Part shown: positions 56,901 through 64,000 of the stretch, piece by piece
Position numbering within the stretch: position 1 is the first letter of the stretch
Layout of the letters: the number at the start of each line of letters is the position of its first letter
Source: Patiria pectinifera
Lineage: Eukaryota > Echinodermata > Asteroidea > Valvatida > Asterinidae
Direction of reading: 5' to 3'
Length of the DNA: 64,000 nucleotides
Assembly (NCBI GenBank): GCA_029964075.1
Contig: CM057138.1
Span: forward strand, 8,922,932-8,986,931
Made by a program: the position numbers and the translations under genes
The notes under the pieces: model-generated
Databases searched by the model: none
Told to the model about the DNA's origin: nothing
Seen by the model: only the letters and a program-made list of their open reading frames with translations

Positions 56901-59900
56901 CCAGACTCGGTTGAGTGTCTGGATGATTTGACATGGAGTAACGCTCCGCCGGACTGCGAAGGTAGGACTGTGAGTTACATTGAGGATTATAATCGGTTTC
57001 AAAGGCAACATGATATACACCTGTGCGAGCAATAAATATTGCCAACTTGTCGACGCGGAGTTATAAAGCCGGCCTCAGGCCGACTTGCGAGTCGACATCA
57101 AGCACAAAAGTCATGCTCAGGTCGCAAAACTGAGAAATCGTGTGATTATCGTGGATCAAGCGCTATCTGGGCACAATAATCGCAACCATGCGCATGTCAC
57201 CGAATTAGATGATCGGGATGAGCGTACGACGTCGTAACTTCTCACGGGTCGACGGCGGTGTGATTCGCATGATTACAAAACGCTTTGTTCTATTGAAGGG
57301 AGCTTTTAATATAATAAACACGATCTTTTATATTAAATTTCATTGCAAATGTTCATTCAATTTTGGGGAGATCTGGAGTGAAAATATGACCCAAACACCC
57401 GGCTCTTCATAAGGATGGAATTGACATTTTGTTAACTTTCTCAAAGGGTAAGCATTTTTAACAACATGTCCGAACTAAACCGTATCAGCTGAATCAGCTC
57501 GGCAGGAATACATTGCATAATGTGTGGAAACCATTTGTAGTTGTATTTTGTTTGCAGGTTAAAGTATTTTACTGACCGACAAGCATTTAGCTCGTAGTCA
57601 TTTGGCCTGAAAGAACAATTGGCAACGATTTTTTTCAAATGGACTTGATGGTCATACGTGCAAAACTTTTAATAATAGAGTGGGCTGCGGGTGGGAAATA
57701 TCGAGATGACATTAATATCAATCGCGGACAAATATCCAGCAAAGCAACTACCAAATCACAAGTTGCATACCTTTTCTACCAATAGTCTCATGTGGTTATA
57801 CCCACAGTGGCAACATGCATTCGGCCTAACATACAGACCAGTGGATTAAGCATCACAACTCCCAGGCTTGTCTTCAGCTCCGGTGAAAGTATCACTTATA
57901 GATGTCTGAAGTGGAGAGAACAACTACACGGAGACCAGACCAGACAGTGTGGCATAGGTGGCCGTTGGACGGGCAAAGAACCCAGCTGTCACGGTGGGCC
58001 CAGAACAAGGGAAATATGTTTGCGTTGCTCCCTGAAGAAAATCGACAGAAAAGTCACTGTCTTATGCTCTTATTAAATGTCCCCCCCCGCTGCCCCAGGT
58101 CCGCTGTCGGGATTTAGTCACGTTTTTCATGCCCCAGTGTGGGGATTTTGGTCACTCAAAAACATTGTTACATTGGCGTACTACATGGAAAGGCTATCAC
58201 TAGTGTGCCCCACGTATGTATGAAGGAAATTGTTACTTAAATTTTGCTCGAGGGGTGGGGATTTTTCACTTCAAAAGTGACAATCCCAACGTTTTGGGTG
58301 GGGCAGCCGGGGGGGGGGGGGGAGGGGGAGGGAAACAATTGATAGGCGCATTAAGAAAAGTATCAAAACCAAGAATCCCCTGTGTTGCGTGCATTGCGTC
58401 CCCACACCGCTGCAACAGTGTACAACAGTTCTATCAATATGACTCACAGGGTGATAAGAAAACATTTGCAAACGCACCTGTTTATGCGCAAATCGGATAA
58501 ACTAGTTCAATAAGAGGGAGAATTGAACATTATCTTAAGCCCGGTTCATACTTCACGCGAAAGCGAAGCGAAATTCGTGACGTCAACAATACGTTCGAAG
58601 TGCGTCCACCATTATTGACGACATGAATTTCGCTTCGCACTTGCTTTCGCGTGAAGTATGAACCGGGCTTTATTGGGAATTACGGCCTGGAATGCGCCCA
58701 ATTGGGCTACAGAACGAATTTTTAACGAAACTATATTAATTAGAAAGAGCTTTTAAAAACTGGGCGTTTTGTGTCATTCTTGCGAGAACCATGCGAGAAC
58801 GAATTTCGGGGGTCAAAATTCTGAATCTCAAAAATCGAGCTGTTGAGTTATAGGCTAATTGTTAATCCTGCCACACAGCGGTTCGTATTCTGCGGACGAG
58901 CAAGAAACAACATTGGTGTATCGGTGATGTGTGTATTATGTGACGCACACACACACCCACCCCCGCATACTCATATGTAAATGCCGGCAATCGTGGACGT
59001 CCCATTGTCCCTAATCATCTTTCCTTTGTTTGTACTCTAACTTTTTAGCGACAGCTCTCATTGGTTTTGTACACGATTTGAGATCGTGGACGTTCGGTCA
59101 ATCGTGGACGTATTGTTTGCGCCCCAATTCTTTTGTCCTACGTCCACGATTGCCGGTGTTTACATACTCACGCACACACACACCCACACACTCAAATTTG
59201 TATCATTGTGGAGACATTTCTTTGTTCTCGTGTAGTAAAATTTTTTCGAGTTTGAAAGTGAAGTTTCAAAATGCTCTTATTTTAACCAGAATTAATTTCC
59301 TTGACTGAAATTTGGACTTAATATCCCTTTTCTAAAACTCTTCCATTTTGCGACGGATCAACCCACCCCCACCTTAAAAATTCCTAGATTTTGAGTAAAA
59401 TCCATATATCTTTTTCGTGAAAACCTTGTGGAGACGTTTTCATCTATAGAAATTGCCCTGTGTAGACGTATACAATCTTTTGTTCCCTATTGTACACATG
59501 TCTCCAGAGGGTACGGTATTTCAGATCAACGTGTGCGGTACATTGGATATACACAGCTTGAAATACGTATGCGTATACCACAAATTAAACGTCCTCCATG
59601 TTCGATGTAAACTACCGGTTTTTCCCTTCTTTTCTCGGGAACGGTAGGACATTAAGTAAGTTTCCTTTCAATCAGATCTTTAAAATAGGATAACTAAACA
59701 CTCCTAAACGTGACTTTTTCTGGAATTTCAGGCCGTAATACCTCTTTAAGCCTTGTCATAGTTGATGAGAAGTGTACATATCAGCTAAACTAACACCTGG
59801 GATATTAAAAAAAAAATGCATATTTTCTTCCAGAGATATGCACTGCCCTCCGGTATGGGATTCCAGGAGGCGAATGGGTCGATTTGCCGTCAGATGCTAA

Positions 59901-62900
59901 GTACAATTGGAACGGTGGCCAAAGGATCTATTTCTGCAATGAGTTCTTCCGTATGGTCGGTACGAGTATCTTCTTGTGCCAAAATGGTGAATGGAGCTCA
60001 AGTGATTCCCCTCGATGCGAAGAGGATCGTAAGTAGGCCTTATCTATAGTCACTGATGATCGTTCCCTAAATGCCTGGGATTTTCGGTTCTTGGAGAAAG
60101 ATAACAAGTTCCAAGTGTATTAAATCGGCATGAACATGGAAATTACATAAAAAATGGTTAATAGGTTTCTGTCTATCGGTACACTTATATGACTAAAACA
60201 CCGACCCACATTTTACACACGCATAATATTCAGGCGCAGATCCGGCCGGGGGTCACCCCCAGCTCTGTCCAAAACAAAATTGTTTCATAGAAACTCCAAA
60301 AAAATAATAATACGAACCCCCGCTCTGCCCCCAAAGTATACCGGTCTAATGTCTGCCTGTTCAAAATACGGACAGAGGCAGCTTAGATAGGGAGTATTTG
60401 TACAGCATTATGTAATCAATGGTTGATAATCGTCGAATTTGAGCAGCACCCCCTATTGAAATATGGTACCAGCCCCCCCCCCCCCCCTCCTCCCTCCTCC
60501 TCCCCCTCCCTCCCCCCACCCCCCTCTCCAGTTTTTTTTAATTTTACGGAGGCCAAGTGTCCGGAGAAGAAACCTGTCTACATTTCAGAATTGTGTGCTG
60601 ATGAAACCCCCTCCTCTGCAAAAATTCCTGGATCCGCCCCTAATAGTCGTTACTTGTTGGCAACATGCATGGAAACTGTTTCATTAGGATTTATATTAAA
60701 AGAAGTGAAAATCTTAATGTGGGTTTTCTATTGCACGAAATCATAAACTGTACAATAAACGATGGTATGGCTGTTTTCTTTTCAGTGCGCAGACTCGTCG
60801 TTGGTTGCAGAGAATGATCTGAGCGCTTTTGGTGAAACTTTTGTCCATACTTCCCAATAGCATTTGCCTTTTGAAACAGCTGTGTTTTATTGGATCGTTC
60901 TTTCAGGCAGCAGCAGCGGTCAGGCTTACCCGATCAGATCTCTCACCCACCCTATCGTGAACGGCGTGCTGACGGTCAAACAGCGGGAAGCCGTAGTCAC
61001 ACTAGACTGCAGGTTTCCCACGTCCTCTGAGGATCCAGTGTGGGAGAGGGACGGACAAAGGCCCTCCGGTCGGCAAGACGTCTCCGGGGAAGATCAAACG
61101 AGTAGGCCTTTTCAAAGGGCGATATTACTGCTCTCTTTCAAAGCAATATTGTAAAGGAAATACAGGCTGCATGAAAGCTCAATAACATTATAGGGGACCA
61201 CTTTAGCCTCATTGCTAGGGCGGTGGTTACGAATAGTTTCCACCCAGCATTTTGAAATAGAGTTGGAGGTTGAAATAAATGTATTAGTATACCCCAAAAT
61301 ACATGGCATGCTATTTTAGCGCTGGATTTCTATTCTCACTGATTATATTCCAGCCCATTACTGGTACCGGCTGAGTCTCTATAACGTGGCACAGTCTGAT
61401 GCAGGACTATACCAATGCACAACCAATGACCAACGGCAACATAGCAGCACAGTCCGAATAGAAGTCATCAGTGAGTGATTTTGAACAACACAATTTTATT
61501 ATCTAGCCTATACTGCAGAATCCCACGTTCGGACTTGTATTGTTCACGAAGAAGAGGGTGTCAGCATGATGCAGATATTGAGAATAATATTGAGCTTTGT
61601 TCAATATGTTTATAGGTGGAAATACATTTTATGTAAGATTTCGTCGTGTATCATATCGGTGGAGTTTCGTATCTCTTGCCGATGTATCTCTCACAAAGAG
61701 AAAGAAAGCCGAACTGGATCAATAATGCCCTAGAGTCTCATAAGTTAGGGGCACACAAAACCTTCCGTGTTTTGAAACAAAAACGCCTTTCTGCAGTCAA
61801 TGCAGGAGCTGAGATAAAATGTATCTGCTTGATTTTGTTGACCACGCAGCAACTTGCCCGGACCCTGGCTACCAGGAGGGGCGACAAACAAACCGCGAAA
61901 CCACCGGCGGCGTTACGGCTGGCCGGAGGGGTTTCGTCAAGTTTACCTGTGACGAAGGCTACGACATGATTGGCGACCACGACCAGATCGGATGCAACAT
62001 TGACGGCAACTGGAACTATGACCCGCCAGACTGTGTCAAACGTAAGTTGCAAGTGGCAACAAAGTTCTTAAAATGTGTTCGCAGCCTAATTGCAGGACAA
62101 GGTTTTCGACCCATTCAATTGAAATTTCGCCTTACATAGCAGCTTTGAAGTTGCAAAATAAGTTGTTTTTTTTTAGTTTAATTTTCTTTTCCGAAAAGCT
62201 GTTAACTCTTTTTCAAAAAATGTGTTTGTAGTTGTCCAAATTTCATGTTATTAGACAATACGATGTTGTGTTGCTTTGTAAATATAATGACGGCTTGGCT
62301 TAAAATTTTACAAACACACGCATATTGTCATTTTTCTTATTCCGTTCATTCTCAAGTTAACTGTCTGGATTCATTCCGAGATGATCCGGACCATGGATTC
62401 AGTGAAAGAGCTGTATTAGAAGATGGCACGGCTACTCAGACTTTCTATTGCCCGGTCGGGTACCGCATGCTGCTAGGTGGCGACACTGTGCTTGACGAAC
62501 ATCTTATCATCACCTGCCAAGATGGTGTATGGGATGGAACTACACCCTCCTGTGTGCAACGTGAGCGAGTCATTTATATGCAATAACGGGTCGGGTGATC
62601 AGTTGCTCGGTTGTTCGGTTGGCTGGTCTTGTTAATTAGTTGGTTGGTTTGCCACTTTGGTCGGTCAGTTGCCAAGGTCTGTTAGTCAGTCAGTTAGTCA
62701 GTTTGTATGTGTGCCCAATGGTCGGTAAGTTAATGGTTAAGTCGGTTGGTTAATTAGTGGGTTTTCAGTTGAAACGTTGGCTGATTGTTCAGGTGAAATG
62801 GTTGATTGAGTGGCAGTGATTACAAATTGGTTGGTTGACTGATTCCTCTCGTAATATAATGAAGGCCTGTGATGCACTTGTTAATCGATACACAATAGCT

Positions 62901-63646
62901 TTGTCTTTTGTCATAGAAATCTTAGCACGCCTGCTTTTCGAGTAACACCCGTCTCTGAATATCAATGCTCATGCCAGTACGAAAATGCAATGCATTAAGG
63001 CAGAAAACCACTTCATGTATTACAGTATACACAACCAATTGGACGCAAGGAACTCTAGCAGAATGAACTTCTCTGCTATGGTCATTTTGCAGGGCTGAAA
63101 TTAAGTTCTCCTGAGTCAATCCTGGCAAATTCACATTTCATCAATTTAGAAGTAGCAAATGAACGGCGACAATTAAGACATTTCTTTGCCGTTGCTCATG
63201 CTCGGTTGGCACTGTTACTCCTAATCTGATTCGTAAATTGGCTTGTGTTAGAGCTGTGATTGATTCAGTTACAACTCATTTTCATTCACATTTTAGCAAG
63301 ATGTGGGGCAGAGGGAACCCCACCCCACTTTTGTGGTGGCCATTGCGTTCCCGGAGTCAAATGAATTGAGACATATTTTGGGAAGTGACAATACGTGAGA
63401 GTGTGTATAGGGTATACTATAGAAATACTGGGTAGTGGGGGGGTTACCCTCTACCCCAAATCGTGCTGGTTTATTTCTATTACAACTGTTATTCTCATTT
63501 AAGGTGGCGACATGATAACGATTACAACGAATGCTGAGATGGCGCATCGTGACATCACCGCATATGGTGGGAATGTGGTGGAGATTAACTGCACTCAGAT
63601 AGGACCACAGCCCCAACCACGGTGGTCCATGTTGGTAGATGATGAC
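47834..63646 (+). CDS. Secreted CCP/immunoglobulin-domain protein, 3' end outside window
   Basis: Joined exons 47834-47948, 48413-48544, 49026-49232, 51658-51837, 56105-56278, 56785-56961, 57808-57993, 59834-60028, 60907-61101, 61354-61470, 61850-62041, 62357-62560 and 63504-63646 give 739 codons with no stop; the gene runs on past the window. Internal exons are all phase 1, with GT/AG borders. Domain order: signal peptide, eight-Cys module, CCP x6, Ig (two exons), CCP x2, first half of a second Ig. I do not recognise an exact orthologue. Mixed CCP/Ig proteins occur among secreted or surface recognition and regulatory proteins. Position 7.8 kb behind the factor B-like gene, same strand, suggests a complement-related role, but this is inference. 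More exons (Ig, CCP, possibly a membrane anchor or enzyme domain) are expected downstream. Confidence 0.85.
48413..48544 (+). CDS. CCP/Ig gene exon 2: eight-cysteine module
   Basis: Residues 39-82. Begins GCGERDEYYSLRHVC and has eight cysteines in about 42 residues, ending QCLCDGRCGPSC. Spacing recalls small disulfide cores of the WAP type but lacks the Cys-Cys pair, so I leave it unnamed. The donor A/GTAGGT keeps phase 1. Confidence 0.8.
49026..49232 (+). CDS. CCP/Ig gene exon 3: CCP1
   Basis: Residues 83-151: SSCPLPITVHNNAMV, AHFSCNPGYELIG, CTSTGQWSEDSPYC. Four cysteines and Trp, a complete CCP. The consensus donor GTAAGT follows AGT-C. Confidence 0.92.
49830..50115. mobile_element. Copy of the GGGCGTCGC-end MITE, reversed
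   Basis: Shares with 5343-5678, in opposite orientation, the AATTCATCATTTTTTTTTAGGG segment, a CCATTGACACCCCTGTGGACA segment and the ATTAAATTAACAGCAATATG segment, and ends CTCCTCGCGACGCC. In intron 3 of the CCP/Ig gene. Confidence 0.65.
51658..51837 (+). CDS. CCP/Ig gene exon 4: CCP2
   Basis: Residues 152-211: ADCVEPAGLENGVV, RYDCQESYTMTG, RCIPGVGWEPLQIEC. A complete CCP. The Penelope-like element begins only about 60 bp after its donor. Confidence 0.92.
51898..53018 (+). mobile_element. 5'-truncated Penelope-like element with GIY-YIG endonuclease
   Basis: One open frame (51900-52520) encodes the C-terminal end of a Penelope-like polyprotein: a Cys-containing linker (CSSRCVVCQ) and a GIY-YIG nuclease core (VIYLIRVCGVQYVGET, then an Arg/His helix KKRFYAHR). 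The reverse transcriptase is absent. The 3' part is a C/T-rich tail. A perfect 13-bp direct repeat, TATAGCAAAATTC, lies at 51885-51897 and 53019-53031 and is the target-site duplication, so the borders are exact. It sits in intron 4 of the CCP/Ig gene, same strand. The frame has no stop, suggesting a fairly young copy. Confidence 0.9.
53393..53460 (+). tRNA. Weak tRNA-like sequence
   Basis: A box TGGCCGAGTTGGTAGG and B-box-like GTTTGAATCCC at the right spacing, but no good acceptor stem. Probably a SINE head. Confidence 0.4.
53825..54260 (+). repeat. Diverged copy of the 45.7-kb repeat family
   Basis: Same order of landmarks as 45660-46540: TTTCATTTTCTTTTCA, an ATGGCAAAATAGCGC segment, GTTCATTACC, TTTTGAGGG and TTTACAGGCG, at lower identity. 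In intron 4 of the CCP/Ig gene. Confidence 0.5.
54290..55480 (+). mobile_element. LINE remnant (endonuclease and linker)
   Basis: Broken frames read the middle of a non-LTR retrotransposon ORF2: VISVYAPTFKRP (apurinic endonuclease motif), FYNQLSEVLAAV, LFLLGDIKVRVGTDTEAW, later QWWFDGAKDIESHAERH and TDKDDILYRWKQHLSTLLN before the RT. Several frameshifts and stops; no intact domain. In intron 4 of the CCP/Ig gene. Confidence 0.8.
56105..56278 (+). CDS. CCP/Ig gene exon 5: CCP3
   Basis: Residues 212-269: KCSSPGTPINGIIM, VAYKCLPSFVLNG, CLSNGNWDNEVPTCE. A complete CCP, phase 1 both sides. Confidence 0.92.
56785..56961 (+). CDS. CCP/Ig gene exon 6: CCP4
   Basis: Residues 270-328: LSCPSPVFPDGTFS, ASFQCPEGYDLKG, CLDDLTWSNAPPDCE. 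A complete CCP, phase 1 both sides. Confidence 0.92.
57808..57993 (+). CDS. CCP/Ig gene exon 7: CCP5
   Basis: Residues 329-390: ATCIRPNIQTSGL, ITYRCLKWREQLHG, QCGIGGRWTGKEPSC. A complete CCP, phase 1 both sides; the donor is GTGGGC. Confidence 0.9.
58538..58669. mobile_element. Harbinger-like MITE, 132 bp
   Basis: Ends AGCCCGGTTCATACTTCACG and exact complement, flanked by TTA on both sides (58535-58537, 58670-58672). A TTA duplication and small size fit PIF/Harbinger MITEs. In intron 7 of the CCP/Ig gene. Confidence 0.85.
58679..58880. repeat. Dispersed repeat, copy 2
   Basis: Same orientation as 41922-42150 with the landmarks CCCAATTGGGCTACA, AAAACTGGGCGTTTTGTGT and TCGAGCTGTT. Starts immediately after the Harbinger-like MITE. 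Confidence 0.72.
58976..59164. mobile_element. MITE with the same core but different ends, copy 3
   Basis: Ends TGTAAATGCCGGCAATCGTG and exact complement, unlike copies 1 and 2, yet the core is nearly identical (CCTTTGTTTGTACTC, CAGCTCTCATTGGTTTTGTA, CACG). In intron 7 of the CCP/Ig gene. Confidence 0.72.
59834..60028 (+). CDS. CCP/Ig gene exon 8: CCP6
   Basis: Residues 391-455: EICTALRYGIPGGEW, RIYFCNEFFRMVG, CQNGEWSSSDSPRCE. A complete CCP. Donor C/GTAAGT, phase 1. Confidence 0.92.
60907..61101 (+). CDS. CCP/Ig gene exon 9: Ig1, first half
   Basis: Residues 456-520. A Ser-rich lead, then REAVVTLDCRFP (B-strand Cys) and VWERDGQRPSG (C-strand Trp). This is the first half of an immunoglobulin domain; it ends phase 1 before GTAGGC. 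Confidence 0.82.
61354..61470 (+). CDS. CCP/Ig gene exon 10: Ig1, second half
   Basis: Residues 521-559. YNVAQSDAGLYQCTTND is a textbook Ig F-strand (Asp-X-Gly-X-Tyr-X-Cys), followed by a G-strand STVRIEV. Phase 1 both sides. Confirms that exons 9 and 10 form one Ig domain split by an intron. Confidence 0.9.
61850..62041 (+). CDS. CCP/Ig gene exon 11: CCP7
   Basis: Residues 560-623: TTCPDPGYQEGR, VKFTCDEGYDMIG, CNIDGNWNYDPPDC. A complete CCP, donor C/GTAAGT. Confidence 0.92.
62357..62560 (+). CDS. CCP/Ig gene exon 12: CCP8
   Basis: Residues 624-691: LNCLDSFRDDPDHG, QTFYCPVGYRMLLGG, CQDGVWDGTTPSC. A complete CCP with a slightly long middle loop; donor C/GTGAGC. Confidence 0.9.
62585..62850. 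repeat. Degenerate GTTG/GTCAGT-rich repeat
   Basis: Intron 12 of the CCP/Ig gene is built from irregular GGTTGGTT, GTCGGTCAGTTG and GTTAGTCAGT words; decayed tetranucleotide repeat. Confidence 0.7.
63504..63646 (+). CDS. CCP/Ig gene exon 13: Ig2, first half (last exon seen)
   Basis: Residues 692-739: an ITAYGGNVVEINC strand with the Ig B-strand Cys and PRWSMLVDDD with the C-strand Trp, then GTAAGA. Leaves in phase 0, unlike its neighbours. The other half must lie beyond the window. Confidence 0.75.
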
Positions 63647-64000
63647 GTAAGAGCTTCCGACCAAACTGGTTACTGAAATATTGTTCGCTCTCGATGGACC
63701 CCAGTTATGGCGACAAAGCAGTTGATTTGTGGGTGCAGATCAGTAAATTTACAGACAGAGACACCAATGTTCAATACCCTCATTAAAAAACAATGAGGAA
63801 AATGCACACATTTCTCCAAGTTGTGCAAGACATTACACGTACATCAAATTAATGTTGTTGGTGGTTAGGGCCTTTCAGCCCATCACTATTTTGAAAAAAA
63901 AAATGATCCCCGCACTCCATTGAAAAGAGTGCGACCTTTAAAGCCAGCCATATTGTCCCAATTTCCCCTATAACAATTTCCTCTATAACGTACATGTACA

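Overview
This is eukaryotic genomic DNA. Two multi-exon genes lie on the + strand, separated by and filled with repeats. Introns use GT/AG borders, almost all exons are in phase 1, and non-coding DNA is dense with short inverted-repeat transposons and poly-C/poly-G tracts. The gene content (a complete complement factor B/C2 homologue next to a CCP/immunoglobulin gene) together with the repeat style points to a deuterostome invertebrate. An echinoderm is my best guess and a hemichordate or amphioxus is possible; I cannot name the species. || Layout: 1-9.9 kb holds no gene I can support, only MITEs, a minisatellite, a tRNA-like unit and a LINE remnant. 10,465-40,033 is a 16-exon, 955-codon gene for a complement factor B/C2-like protein: signal peptide, six CCP (sushi) modules, a von Willebrand A domain with complete MIDAS and a trypsin-fold protease domain with complete His/Asp/Ser triad. 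Intron 1 (9.3 kb) contains, on the opposite strand, three phase-compatible exons of an unidentified small gene, plus two adjacent fold-back transposons with 9-bp target duplications. Intron 7 carries a decayed Ty3/gypsy retrotransposon. 40-47.8 kb is repeat-rich intergenic DNA beginning with a Tc1/mariner-like element right after the stop codon. 47,834-63,646 is a second + strand gene cut by the window end: signal peptide, an eight-cysteine module, six CCPs, an Ig domain split over two exons, two CCPs and the start of a second Ig domain (at least 739 codons). Its intron 4 carries a 5'-truncated Penelope-like element with a GIY-YIG endonuclease and a LINE fragment. || Functional reading: factor B binds activated C3 and supplies the protease of the alternative-pathway C3 convertase. 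A neighbouring secreted CCP/Ig protein would fit a complement regulator or recognition protein, but that is inference from domain type and position. The most notable protein-level observation is that the factor B-like protease domain has a classical Arg-Ile-Val-Gly-Gly activation site, Asp at the S1 specificity position and Tyr at 225, unlike vertebrate factor B and C2. Exon boundaries were worked out by eye from splice sites, reading frame and domain continuity; no alignment or expression data were available.
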